Shown in pieces: positions 30,081 through 38,719 of a DNA stretch of 64,000 bases; the stretch's first letter is position 1; every line of letters starts with the position of its first letter. Location of the stretch: positions 2,852,001 through 2,916,000 of the forward strand of contig NZ_JAGTWY010000001.1 in NCBI RefSeq assembly GCF_023657445.1, given 5' to 3'. A program made the translations under genes and the position numbers. Source of the DNA: Marinobacter sediminum. GTDB lineage: Bacteria; Pseudomonadota; Gammaproteobacteria; Pseudomonadales; Oleiphilaceae. A model generated the notes under the pieces. That model ran no database searches and was not told where the DNA came from. It saw nothing but the letters and a program-made list of their open reading frames with translations.

Positions 30081-30642
30081 TATCAGCGGTGACCAGCCTG
30101 TCGGTCTTTCTGATAAGCGGCAGCTGAGCATCCCTCCCACCGACTGGTACCGCTCGCTCGCCGCTGCCGGGCTCAGAAACCCCGCAGTACACGGGCCCGC
30201 GCGCTACTGGCTGCAAGTGGAAGGCTCCTTTACCCGGGCCCTGCAGAGCAGGTGCGCCCGGTCGTTCCATGTTGAAGTCCAAAATGAGGGCTTCTCACTT
30301 CCGACGCGGGAGGAGGCCAGGCATTTGGGTATTCCCCTGCGTCAACTTGCCTGGATTCGGGAAGTGCGCCTGTGCGGTGACGGCAATCCCTGGGTGCTGG
30401 CGCGGACAATCATTCCCCTGCCCTGCCTGGAAGGTGAGGGACGGCGACTGCTTCATCTTGGCAACAAGCCACTGGGAGCCTATCTGTTCAGCAGCCCCGA
30501 CTGGCAGCGCGGGCCGCTGGAAACGGGACTCTGCAAGAACACCATCCCGGAGCAACCGAAGGTTGCCCGCCGGTCGCTTTTTTCAAATAAAGGCAAAGCC
30601 CTGCTGGTGGGTGAGTATTTTCTCCCCGGACTCTATCGCTAG
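30061..30642 (+). CDS. ubiC: Chorismate lyase
   Basis: Makes 4-hydroxybenzoate and pyruvate from chorismate, the first committed step of ubiquinone synthesis. The 193-residue protein has WIREVRLCGDGNPWVLARTIIP, the active-site Arg-containing block, GNKPLGAYLF and the C-terminal RRSLFSNKGKALLVGEYFLPGLY with the family Glu. ATG 30061 lies inside hpt; the start is not fixed by a strong ribosome site. It precedes ubiA by 82 bases, the normal ubiC-ubiA order. Confidence 0.94.
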   Translation: MPFRDFDISGDQPVGLSDKRQLSIPPTDWYRSLAAAGLRNPAVHGPARYWLQVEGSFTRALQSRCARSFHVEVQNEGFSLPTREEARHLGIPLRQLAWIREVRLCGDGNPWVLARTIIPLPCLEGEGRRLLHLGNKPLGAYLFSSPDWQRGPLETGLCKNTIPEQPKVARRSLFSNKGKALLVGEYFLPGLYR

Positions 30643-30724
30643 CACCGGTCTTTCAACGGCATCCTGCCACTGGCTATAATCCCTGCATCCGCCGACCATG
30701 CGCACCACCGAATGGATACGCTTT

Positions 30725-31612
30725 ATGCTACCCAACGTCATGCCCGACTCTATTCAGACCCGGCTTTCAGATTACGCCAGACTGCTCCGAATCGACCGCC
30801 CTATTGGCAGCCTCCTGCTTCTCTGGCCAACCTACTGGGCCCTTTGGCTGGCCGGCGATGGCAGCCCGGACATTGGCAACATCGTCATTTTTACTCTGGG
30901 TGTTTTCTTCATGCGGGCCGCTGGTTGCGCCATCAACGATTTTGCCGACCGGGACTGGGACCGGCACGTCAAGCGCACTAAAGATCGCCCTCTGACGGCG
31001 GGCCGGATAAAGGCCTGGGAAGCCGTCGCCCTGTTCGCTGGCCTGTGCCTGATCTCATTCCTGATGGTCGTGCTGTTCACCAATACCCTGACCCTGTACC
31101 TCTCCTTCGGCGGTGCCCTGCTGGCCTTTATCTACCCGTTCATGAAGCGCTACACACATCTGCCACAGCTATTTCTGGGCGCCGCGTTCTCCTGGGCGAT
31201 CCCCATGGCCTGGGCAGCACAGGCTAACGAACTCAGCCAGGTTACCTGGCTCCTGTTCACGGCCAACGTACTCTGGACCGTGGCCTATGACACTTTCTAC
31301 GCCATGGTCGATCGTGACGACGATCTCAAGGTCGGCATTAAATCCACAGCTATCCTCTTTGGCGATGCCGATCGCGCCATCATTGGCATTCTGCAGGCCC
31401 TGGTAGTGATTATTCTCATCATGGTGGGAAGCCGCACCGGACTGGGGACCTTCTACTACCTCGGGCTGGCCGGCATGGCCAGCTTGTTTGTCTTTCAGCA
31501 ATACCTGGCCCGCGACCGTAAGCGGGAAGGTTGCTTCAAGGCATTTCTGAACAACAACTGGGCAGGATTCTCTGTATTTGCCGGCCTGGTCATCGACCTC
31601 ATGATCCACTAA
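30725..31612 (+). CDS. ubiA: 4-hydroxybenzoate octaprenyltransferase
   Basis: Inner-membrane enzyme that prenylates 4-hydroxybenzoate in ubiquinone synthesis. The 295-residue form has about eight or nine membrane helices, the first Asp-rich motif [20 protein letters not shown] and the second [22 protein letters not shown]. In-frame ATGs at 30698, 30725 and 30740 are possible; 30725 gives the usual length ([11 protein letters not shown] in the longest reading). Follows ubiC on the same strand; phoB starts 77 bases after its stop behind a Pho box. Confidence 0.95.
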   Translation: MLPNVMPDSIQTRLSDYARLLRIDRPIGSLLLLWPTYWALWLAGDGSPDIGNIVIFTLGVFFMRAAGCAINDFADRDWDRHVKRTKDRPLTAGRIKAWEAVALFAGLCLISFLMVVLFTNTLTLYLSFGGALLAFIYPFMKRYTHLPQLFLGAAFSWAIPMAWAAQANELSQVTWLLFTANVLWTVAYDTFYAMVDRDDDLKVGIKSTAILFGDADRAIIGILQALVVIILIMVGSRTGLGTFYYLGLAGMASLFVFQQYLARDRKREGCFKAFLNNNWAGFSVFAGLVIDLMIH

Positions 31613-31614
31613 AC

Positions 31615-31632
31615 CTGTCATATACTTGTAAT
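31615..31632 (+). promoter_or_regulatory. Pho box upstream of phoB
   Basis: CTGTCAT-ATAC-TTGTAAT matches the 7-4-7 PhoB direct-repeat consensus (CTGTCAT-N4-CTGTCAT): first half exact, second half five of seven. It lies 57 bases before phoB, immediately after the ubiA stop. It implies autoactivation of phoB-phoR in phosphate starvation. Confidence 0.8.
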
Positions 31633-31689
31633 ACTTAGACGATGTAATGAGTCAGCAACAAATACTAGGTCTGACACAGGTTATAGCTT

Positions 31690-32382
31690 ATGTCTGGAAA
31701 AACCGTCCTGATTGTCGATGACGAGGCAGCCATCCGGGAAATGATTGCCGTGGCCCTCGAAATGGCAGATTACGACTACATGGAAGCAGCGGACGCCGGG
31801 GAAGCTCACGCCCTGATTGTCGACAAGCGACCGGATCTCGTCCTGCTCGACTGGATGCTGCCTGGCACCAGTGGCGTCGAGCTGGCCCGACGCCTGAAAA
31901 AGGACGAGGCCACTGCGGATATTCCCATCATCATGCTCACCGCGAAGGTGGAAGAAGACAACAAGATACAGGGTCTTGAGGTCGGAGCAGATGACTACAT
32001 CACCAAGCCTTTCAGCCCGCGAGAGCTTGTCGCACGACTGAAAGCCGTGCTGCGCCGCGCGACACCAGCCGGCGTCGACAGCCCCATCGAAGTAGACGGC
32101 CTGACGCTTGATCCGATAGGCCATCGCGTCACCACGGAAAACGGCGCCCTGACCATGGGTCCAACAGAATATCGTCTGCTTCAGTTCTTCATGACACACC
32201 AGGAACGGGTATATACTCGCTCCCAACTTCTCGATCAGGTCTGGGGCGGTAACGTCTATGTGGAAGAACGCACCGTCGACGTGCACATTCGCCGGCTGCG
32301 CAAGGCGTTGGGTGACCGCTACGACCACCTGATTCAAACGGTTCGGGGAGCCGGCTACCGTTTCTCGACCAGAGCCGCTTAA
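31690..32382 (+). CDS. phoB: Phosphate regulon response regulator PhoB
   Basis: OmpR-family activator of phosphate-starvation genes. The 230-residue protein has a receiver domain with the acidic pocket (VDDEA), phosphoacceptor Asp in LVLLDWMLPG, and Lys in ITKPF. It then has a winged-helix DNA-binding domain with TEYRLLQFFMTHQERVYTRS, ERTVDVHIRRLRKAL and VRGAGYRF. It is followed by phoR and preceded by a Pho box, so it is likely self-activating. Confidence 0.96.
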   Translation: MSGKTVLIVDDEAAIREMIAVALEMADYDYMEAADAGEAHALIVDKRPDLVLLDWMLPGTSGVELARRLKKDEATADIPIIMLTAKVEEDNKIQGLEVGADDYITKPFSPRELVARLKAVLRRATPAGVDSPIEVDGLTLDPIGHRVTTENGALTMGPTEYRLLQFFMTHQERVYTRSQLLDQVWGGNVYVEERTVDVHIRRLRKALGDRYDHLIQTVRGAGYRFSTRAA

Positions 32383-32435
32383 GTAATCCCGGCCAGCTGA
32401 GCATCAGCCCCGGAAACAACACAAGGCAGCTTTTG

Positions 32436-33752
32436 ATGCAGCATAACTGGTCACGATATCTGCGGATCATTGTCAGCGGCCTGGCTGCGACAACCCTGAT
32501 TGGCCTTTACTTCGGCCAACCGCTTTACGGGCTGACCGCCGGCCTGATCTTTTACCTCTGGTGGACACTGTTGCAGGCCAAACGCCTTTACCAGTGGCTT
32601 GCCAATACCGGGGCAAACGACGAAGCGCCCCAAAGTGTCGGGCTGTGGGGTGAAATTTTCGACAACCTTCACAAACTGAACCAGAACCACCTGAAAACCC
32701 AGGACCGGCTGCGGGCACAAATCAACCGGGTACAGGAATCCACCAACGCCATGCGAGATGGCGTCATCATGACGGATGCCAAAGGCGCCATGGAATGGTG
32801 GAACGGTTCTGCCGAATATCTTCTCGGGTTCCGGCGCAACACCGATCGCGGTCAGTACATCCACAACCTGATACGCATGCCCGCCTTCAAGGCGTATTTC
32901 GACTCCCGTAATTATCGTGAGCCACTGGAAATCCACTCCCCGGCCAAACCCCACATTCACCTGCAGATCCAGATCAGCCTGTTCGGTGACGATGACCGGT
33001 TGATCGTGGCCAAAGACGTCACCCGCCTGTATCAACTGGAGCAAATGCGTCGGGACTTCGTGGGCAACGTTTCCCACGAAATGCGAACGCCACTCACCGT
33101 TATCAGTGGTTACCTGGAAACCCTGGTAGACAATGCAGATGATTTGCCACCGAAATGGCGGCGGGCAATTAATACCATGTCAGCACAGTCTTCCCGAATG
33201 GAGGCGCTGATAACCGACCTCATCCTGCTGTCCAGAATTGAAACCGGGGAACAGACAGTCCACGACTCACTCACCGATGTAAACCAACTCGTTGAACAGA
33301 TCTGTCGCGATGCCAGGGTGTTGAGCGGCGAGAAACAACACGAATTCTCCATTAGCATTAACGATCATCGACTGCTAAAGGGCGACGAAAGCCAGCTGCG
33401 CAGTGCGTTTTCAAATCTCATCTTCAATGCAGTGAAGTATACGCCTGCCCGTGGACATATAACCGTCACCTGGAGTACCAACCGGGAAGGTGCGCATCTG
33501 TCAGTCAAAGATACCGGAATTGGCGTAGACCCGGTCCACATACCCCGTCTGACTGAACGCTTCTATCGGGCGGATCCCAGTCGGCACAAGGATACGGGCG
33601 GCACGGGCCTTGGCCTGGCCATCGTCAAACATGTGCTGCTGAACCATGACGGCAAACTGGAGATACGCAGCCGTATCGGCGACGGTAGTGAATTTATCTG
33701 TCACTTCCCGCGCGAGCGACTGGTGGAGCGGGTGCCAGAAAAAGCTGAATAA
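32436..33752 (+). CDS. phoR: Phosphate regulon sensor histidine kinase PhoR
   Basis: Membrane kinase/phosphatase for PhoB that takes its signal from PstB/PhoU. The 438-residue protein has two short N-terminal membrane helices (SGLAATTLIGLYFGQ and GLTAGLIFYLWWTLLQ), a PAS domain, the His box VSHEMRTPLTVISGYLETL, and an ATPase domain with N box FSNLIFNAVKYT, G1 DTGIGVD and G2 GTGLGLAIVKH. ATG 32436 follows AAGGCAG. Second gene of the phoB-phoR operon. Confidence 0.96.
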   Translation: MQHNWSRYLRIIVSGLAATTLIGLYFGQPLYGLTAGLIFYLWWTLLQAKRLYQWLANTGANDEAPQSVGLWGEIFDNLHKLNQNHLKTQDRLRAQINRVQESTNAMRDGVIMTDAKGAMEWWNGSAEYLLGFRRNTDRGQYIHNLIRMPAFKAYFDSRNYREPLEIHSPAKPHIHLQIQISLFGDDDRLIVAKDVTRLYQLEQMRRDFVGNVSHEMRTPLTVISGYLETLVDNADDLPPKWRRAINTMSAQSSRMEALITDLILLSRIETGEQTVHDSLTDVNQLVEQICRDARVLSGEKQHEFSISINDHRLLKGDESQLRSAFSNLIFNAVKYTPARGHITVTWSTNREGAHLSVKDTGIGVDPVHIPRLTERFYRADPSRHKDTGGTGLGLAIVKHVLLNHDGKLEIRSRIGDGSEFICHFPRERLVERVPEKAE

Positions 33753-34006
33753 TCAGTGTGCTCCAGACCGCAACCGGGCAACGCTGGTGCACTGCTCTCT
33801 TGGCCAGATCCCGAGCAAAGCCCCATTCCGGAAACCCGACCGCTGCAAAAAGACAACAAACCAGACAGATAAAGCGACAGAAGGGAACCCTGAGGTTAAA
33901 CAATTGTCACCCGGATGGGCCCCGCGTGGTATTTCTGTCGCGGCAAAACGCGCTACCATGGAGGCCCGGGACATCCACACCACCGTTACCCTGACCGAGG
34001 TTTTGC

Positions 34007-35260
34007 GTGCTGAACATTTTTGCAAGGATTCTGCCCAGCCGGAACGCTTTATTCCGCCTTTCAATGACCGGCCTTTTGACCACTCTGGCACTCCCAGTTC
34101 TGGGCCAGAGTAACGCCACAACCTCCACAGATACCGGTTTCGCCGAGTGCAAGGTACGCTTGCAGGAGAAGGCGATCGCCGCCGGAGTCAGCCGCAAGAC
34201 AGCGACCGATGTCATGGCACAGGCGGAACACCTGGACCGGGTGATTGAGCTCGACCGTCGTCAACCGGAATTCACCACCACCTTTGCCGATTACCTCAAT
34301 CGCCGGGTTAACAATGACCGGATCAGTAAAGGCCGCGAACTGCTGGAACAACACCAGGACCTGCTGGCAAGTGTTACCCGAAAAACGGGGGTGCCCGCGC
34401 CCTACCTGGTGGCCTTCTGGGGCCTGGAAACCAATTTTGGCAGCTATTTCGGCAAGATGTCGGTACCCAGCTCCCTGGCAACCCTGGCCTGCGATGCCCG
34501 GCGCAGCCGTTTTTTCACCGAACAATTGATTGCAGCCCTCCGTATCATTGACGAGGGGGCGATTCCCGTGGATCAGATGGAAGGCTCCTGGGCAGGCGCC
34601 ATGGGCCACGTCCAGTTCATGCCAACGGTTTTTCTGAAACATGCTGTGGATGCCGACGGTGATGGCCGCAGGGATCTCTGGAACAGTCTGCCCGATGCCA
34701 TGATGTCAGCCGGCAGATTCCTCGAATCGATGGGTTGGGACGGCGACTATCGCTGGGGCCGTGAGGTTTTGCTGCCGAATAACTTCGACTACGCACTGGC
34801 AGACGGTCGCCGCCTGCCGCTGCGACAATGGCGGGAACTCGGCATAACCGATGCGTTCGGTCATGCCCTGGCCAAAGAGCCTGTTGAAGCGGCACTGGTG
34901 GTCCCAGCCGGCCATGAGGGCCCCGCTTTCCTGGCCTACCATAACTTCAAGGTGATCATGGGCTGGAACCGATCCGAGTTCTATGCCATCGCCGTAGGGC
35001 ATCTGGCTGATCGGGTGGCGGGAGCAGGCAAATTACAGAACCCGCCCCCCGAAGACGTCCCGGCCCTGTCACGAGCCTCGATAGTGAGCCTCCAGGAAGC
35101 GCTCAACACACGTGGATACGACAGTGGCAAGCCGGATGGCATCATGGGACCTGGCACCCGGTCGGCGATCCGCAAATTCCAGGCGGCCTCTGGTCTGGTG
35201 GCCGATGGCTATCCCGGCGAAGAGGTGCTGAAACAGTTGAATATTTCGGCGGTCCGGTAG
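34007..35260 (+). CDS. MltB-family lytic murein transglycosylase with peptidoglycan-binding domain
   Basis: Cleaves glycan strands with anhydromuropeptide formation. The 417-residue precursor has a signal sequence (residues ~1-35), the SLT family 3 catalytic domain with Glu in FWGLETNFGSYFG and SWAGAMGHVQFMPTVF, and a C-terminal PG-binding-1 domain (LQEALNTRGYDSGKPDGIMGPGTRSAI...). No lipobox Cys is seen, so it is likely a soluble or peripherally bound form. GTG 34007 follows GAGG and gives the full signal peptide. First of a likely three-gene operon with DUF457 and rsuA. Confidence 0.92.
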   Translation: MLNIFARILPSRNALFRLSMTGLLTTLALPVLGQSNATTSTDTGFAECKVRLQEKAIAAGVSRKTATDVMAQAEHLDRVIELDRRQPEFTTTFADYLNRRVNNDRISKGRELLEQHQDLLASVTRKTGVPAPYLVAFWGLETNFGSYFGKMSVPSSLATLACDARRSRFFTEQLIAALRIIDEGAIPVDQMEGSWAGAMGHVQFMPTVFLKHAVDADGDGRRDLWNSLPDAMMSAGRFLESMGWDGDYRWGREVLLPNNFDYALADGRRLPLRQWRELGITDAFGHALAKEPVEAALVVPAGHEGPAFLAYHNFKVIMGWNRSEFYAIAVGHLADRVAGAGKLQNPPPEDVPALSRASIVSLQEALNTRGYDSGKPDGIMGPGTRSAIRKFQAASGLVADGYPGEEVLKQLNISAVR

Positions 35261-35266
35261 CCCACC

Positions 35267-36295
35267 ATGGATTCGATAACTCAGGCGGCCCTGGGGGCTG
35301 CCCTTGCTGGCGCGGTTGCCGGTAAGACACTCGGACGATCGGCGTTGCTTACGGGTGCCCTGCTGGGCACCCTCCCCGATCTCGATGTGGTGATCGATTA
35401 TGGCTCCGCGGTTGCCAACTTCACCCAGCACCGCGGTTTCAGCCACTCCCTGTTCGTTCTTACGCCGCTTGCCATGCTGTTTGCATGGATACTGTGGCGC
35501 TGGAAACCCCAGCTCGGCTACCCCCGATGGCTGGCACTGACCGGACTGGTCCTGCTCACCCATCCGCTGCTGGACTCGTTCACTACCTATGGCACGCAAT
35601 TGTTCTGGCCGTTCGGAGCGCCGGTTGCGGTCAGCAGCATTTTCATCATTGATCCGCTCTATACGCTCCCGCTGTTGGCAGGATGCATTGCCTTTCTGAT
35701 ACGTCCGCCCGCTACCACCGCCCTGACCACCGGAATTCTGGTTTCCAGCCTGTACCTAGTCTGGACGGTCGTCGCTCAACAAATCATGACCGACCGGGTT
35801 CGGCCAGCTTTTGCAAAGGCAGGACTGGAACACCCCACCATTCTGGTTCAGCCGATGCCATTCAACTCGATACTCTGGCGGGCAACAGCGCTGACAGAAG
35901 ACCGGCATGTGGAGATTGTGACCGGTTTTTTTGACGGTGATATTTCTCTGAACCTGGAGGAGTTCCCTCGCGATCCGGAATTGGCCAACACCGTCTCAGA
36001 TTTCCCCGAGGCCCAGCGACTGGATTGGTTCACACGGGGATTTCTGTCTTATCAGCTCTCCGGTGAACAGATAACCGCGACGGATATTCGCCTTGGTATT
36101 CCTGGCGCACACCCTTTCACCTTCGTTATCGCGACAGAACATGGCGACGGGCCTGAGCCTGTAACCAGCGTTCTCGAACCCAGACCGCCGATAAATCCGG
36201 AAGCCCTGTCACTTCTGTGGACGCGACTGACCGGTGAAACCCCGGTGCTTTGCCTGGCGAGCCTGACCACGCCCGCTGCCGGACAAAGCTGCTGA
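35267..36295 (+). CDS. DUF457/YdjM-like membrane-bound metal-dependent hydrolase
   Basis: A 342-residue inner-membrane protein, mainly helical in the first half, with about five membrane segments, then a soluble C-terminal part. The family's metal residues are visible in TLPDLDVVIDYGS and HRGFSHSLFVL, plus HPLLDSFTTYGTQLFWPF. Substrate is unknown; relatives include the LexA-regulated YdjM. It starts six bases after the transglycosylase and its stop overlaps the rsuA start by one base. Confidence 0.88.
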   Translation: MDSITQAALGAALAGAVAGKTLGRSALLTGALLGTLPDLDVVIDYGSAVANFTQHRGFSHSLFVLTPLAMLFAWILWRWKPQLGYPRWLALTGLVLLTHPLLDSFTTYGTQLFWPFGAPVAVSSIFIIDPLYTLPLLAGCIAFLIRPPATTALTTGILVSSLYLVWTVVAQQIMTDRVRPAFAKAGLEHPTILVQPMPFNSILWRATALTEDRHVEIVTGFFDGDISLNLEEFPRDPELANTVSDFPEAQRLDWFTRGFLSYQLSGEQITATDIRLGIPGAHPFTFVIATEHGDGPEPVTSVLEPRPPINPEALSLLWTRLTGETPVLCLASLTTPAAGQSC

Positions 36296-36987
36296 TGCGA
36301 CTGGACCAGTTTATCGCCACCAGCACTGAACTTTCCCGCAAGGACGCCAAACGAACCATCAGTGGAGGGCGAGTCCACGTTGACGGCGAACCCTGCAAGT
36401 CCGCCAATACAAAGATCCAGGCCGGTAACCGGGTCACTCTTGACGGGGAGGTCTGCACCCTCCCCGGAGAACGTTATCTGATGATGAACAAACCCATGGG
36501 GGTGGTCAGTGCAACCCGGGACAGTGATCATCCCACAGCACTGGACCTGCTCCCCCCGGCTATGGCGAGAAACCTTCACTTCGCTGGCCGTCTGGACGCA
36601 GACACGACGGGATTGATACTGCTGACCACCGATGGCCAATGGTCTCACCGAATCACATCGCCCCGGGTGAATTGCCCAAAGACCTACCGGGTCACCCTAA
36701 GCGACCCGATGGCCGAGCCTGCAGTGCGGGAGTTGGAGCGTGGAGTACTGCTGAGGAATGATCCCACACCCACCAAACCGGCACAGGTAAGAGTCCTGGG
36801 AGACCGTTTGATAGAGCTGACGATATCAGAGGGGCGCTATCACCAGGTGAAGCGAATGCTGGCTGCCGTCGGGAATCACGTTGAAGCCCTGCACCGCCAG
36901 CGTATTGGGAAAATCATCCTCGACTCAACGCTCGAGACCGGCGACTACCGTGAACTTACACGTGACGAGATTGAGAGCGTGACCTGA
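36295..36987 (+). CDS. rsuA: 16S rRNA pseudouridine(516) synthase
   Basis: Isomerises U516 of 16S rRNA. The 230-residue product has an N-terminal S4 domain (MRLDQFIATSTELSRKDAKR) and the RsuA catalytic core with Asp in GRLDADTTGLILLT, followed by DGQWSHRITSP, KTYRVTL and ISEGRYHQVKRMLAAVGNHV. It matches E. coli RsuA along its length. ATG overlaps the preceding stop by one base, so translational coupling is likely. It converges on the asparaginase gene with a 3-base gap. Confidence 0.95.
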   Translation: MRLDQFIATSTELSRKDAKRTISGGRVHVDGEPCKSANTKIQAGNRVTLDGEVCTLPGERYLMMNKPMGVVSATRDSDHPTALDLLPPAMARNLHFAGRLDADTTGLILLTTDGQWSHRITSPRVNCPKTYRVTLSDPMAEPAVRELERGVLLRNDPTPTKPAQVRVLGDRLIELTISEGRYHQVKRMLAAVGNHVEALHRQRIGKIILDSTLETGDYRELTRDEIESVT

Positions 36988-36990
36988 AGG

Positions 36991-37470
36991 TCAGGTCCGT
37001 TCGAAGCGCTGAGCCTTGAGGTTTTTCCGGACCGCCCCCGCCTCGAACAGCTCTCCGTTCATGGCGATGTATACACCCGGCGGAAGCAGCTGAACCGAAG
37101 CCCAGGCAAAGCCTATATTGAATATGGCGTCTGTGCGGCGCATACGCGCCGGCTGCATGGCCCCTGTCAAAACGATGATCTTGTCTTTCAGCGAAGACAG
37201 TATGGATGCCGTATCGGCCATGGTATCGGTGCCATGGGTGATCACAATCCGCTCGCAGTCACACGCCTCTACCGCCTGCAGAATCGCCTGCCGATCCGAA
37301 TCATCGATTTCCAGACTGTCCTTGCGCATAAGTTCACGCAGCCGGTAGCCTTCATGGATGTTGGACTCCGACAACAGCTCCGGCAGGAGGGAATGTCCAA
37401 CCTCAAACTCACTGTTGGCATCGTAATAGACTTTGTCGATGGTGCCACCGACGGTAAAGATCTGAATCAT
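36991..37470 (-). CDS. One-domain (half-length) asparaginase
   Basis: A 159-residue protein matching only the N-terminal domain of L-asparaginases, which are normally ~330 residues. Both catalytic threonine motifs are intact: TVGGTIDKVYY at the start and HGTDTMADTA near residue 80, with VLTGAMQPARM following. The C-terminal dimer/active-site-completing domain is missing, and the stop is not followed by remnant coding sequence. Short family members exist in other gammaproteobacteria. Activity is uncertain. It starts 23 bases after pbpG on the same strand. Confidence 0.85.
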   Translation of the reverse strand: MIQIFTVGGTIDKVYYDANSEFEVGHSLLPELLSESNIHEGYRLRELMRKDSLEIDDSDRQAILQAVEACDCERIVITHGTDTMADTASILSSLKDKIIVLTGAMQPARMRRTDAIFNIGFAWASVQLLPPGVYIAMNGELFEAGAVRKNLKAQRFERT

Positions 37471-37493
37471 GCCTGGTCCGTTTCCCTTCAGGG

Positions 37494-38438
37494 TCAGTTC
37501 ACACTGACGGTACTGTTTCTGGCCGACGCATAGGCCGCGTTCTTTTCCTGCTCATACCGGCGTGCCGCTTTTGCTACTTTGCCACTGGCACCCGTATCCA
37601 GCCAACGGCGGATCCTGCCGGCATCTCCCATGGGAGACCGGGTACCCAGAGAATCAAGAAGCACGGTAATTACCGGCTTGCCATTCATCTCAGAGATCAT
37701 AACCAGGCAGCGTCCGGCTTCGGACAGGTAGCCGGTTTTGCTAAGACCCACGCCCCAGCTTTCCCTGTGTACCAGTGCATTGGTGTTGCCGAATGACAAG
37801 CTGTAGCGGGGCTTTCGGAAATGTCCCCGAAAATACCCAGTGGTGGAGTATTCGCGAATTTCAGGGTGTTGCGCGGCGGCATTCACCAGCTTGACCAGGT
37901 CGGCAGCGGTGGAACGGTTCCCGGCAGACAAACCCGTAGGATCAACATAGTCGGTACCGGTCATCCCCAGTTCCAGCGCTTTGGCATTCATCGCGTCAAT
38001 AAAGGCATCGAAACCACCGGGATGACTGCGCGCCAGGGTATAAGCGGCGAAGTTTTCCGACGACATCAAGGCAATCCTCAAGACATCGGCCCGACGCATC
38101 CGTGAATTAATGCGAATCCGGGTATAGGCGTTGGCAGCAGCGGGTGTGTGGCGCTCCTGGAAAGTAAGCCACTCATCCAGAGGCTCACCAGAATCCAGCA
38201 CCACCAGCGCTGTCATAAGCTTGGTAATGGACGCAATCGGTACAGATCGATTGGCATTCTTGCCAAAGACCAGCTCATCGTCCCCCGCCCACGCTACCGC
38301 GGCATTTACAGAGGCAAGACTGGGCCCCTGTTGAGCGGGGGGCTTTTCGGTACTGGAGGTTTCCTGATGGGCAGTTAGCACTCCGGGCAGACACAGCAAA
38401 ACAAAAGCCACCAACGGTGCAAGGCCACGCATTCTCAT
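37494..38438 (-). CDS. pbpG: D-alanyl-D-alanine endopeptidase (PBP7/PbpG)
   Basis: Periplasmic penicillin-binding protein that cuts peptide cross-links. The 314-residue precursor has a signal peptide (residues ~1-23) and the three serine-peptidase motifs: SxxK in ASITKLMTALVVLD, SxN in MSSENFAAYTLA, and KTG in LSKTGYLSEAGRCLV. Length and order fit PbpG rather than the larger DacA/C. Divergent from the EAL gene across an AT-rich gap. Confidence 0.94.
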   Translation of the reverse strand: MRMRGLAPLVAFVLLCLPGVLTAHQETSSTEKPPAQQGPSLASVNAAVAWAGDDELVFGKNANRSVPIASITKLMTALVVLDSGEPLDEWLTFQERHTPAAANAYTRIRINSRMRRADVLRIALMSSENFAAYTLARSHPGGFDAFIDAMNAKALELGMTGTDYVDPTGLSAGNRSTAADLVKLVNAAAQHPEIREYSTTGYFRGHFRKPRYSLSFGNTNALVHRESWGVGLSKTGYLSEAGRCLVMISEMNGKPVITVLLDSLGTRSPMGDAGRIRRWLDTGASGKVAKAARRYEQEKNAAYASARNSTVSVN

Positions 38439-38719
38439 TTATCCAGGTCCTGTTGCTTGTTCAAGTCTCGTGCAACAACTCCGGACAGGGTCCGGAAACA
38501 CGACTTCTTCACATATTCGATCTAAAAACCACTATACCAGCGAATACCGAGTTTGATCAGTTCAAAAATTTAATGCATACGTTTTAAACGGAAATGCAAA
38601 ACATCTTAAAATGCACTAAAATTGCTTCTAATTCATAGCGTTACAACACATTTCATAGTGTAACCATATTGTAACCGACCGTTTTGGCGACGATCATAGC
38701 GACAGGGATTTCGTTTCGA
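38439..38719. other. AT-rich divergent intergenic region, pbpG/EAL gene
   Basis: The right half is far richer in A/T than its surroundings. It has three AATGCA copies (38572, 38593, 38610), the dyad GTTACA...TGTAAC (38640-38664), and the 11-bp-phased direct repeat TGTAACC-ATAT-TGTAACC (38659-38676). These look like regulatory sites; no gene is seen. Confidence 0.6.
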
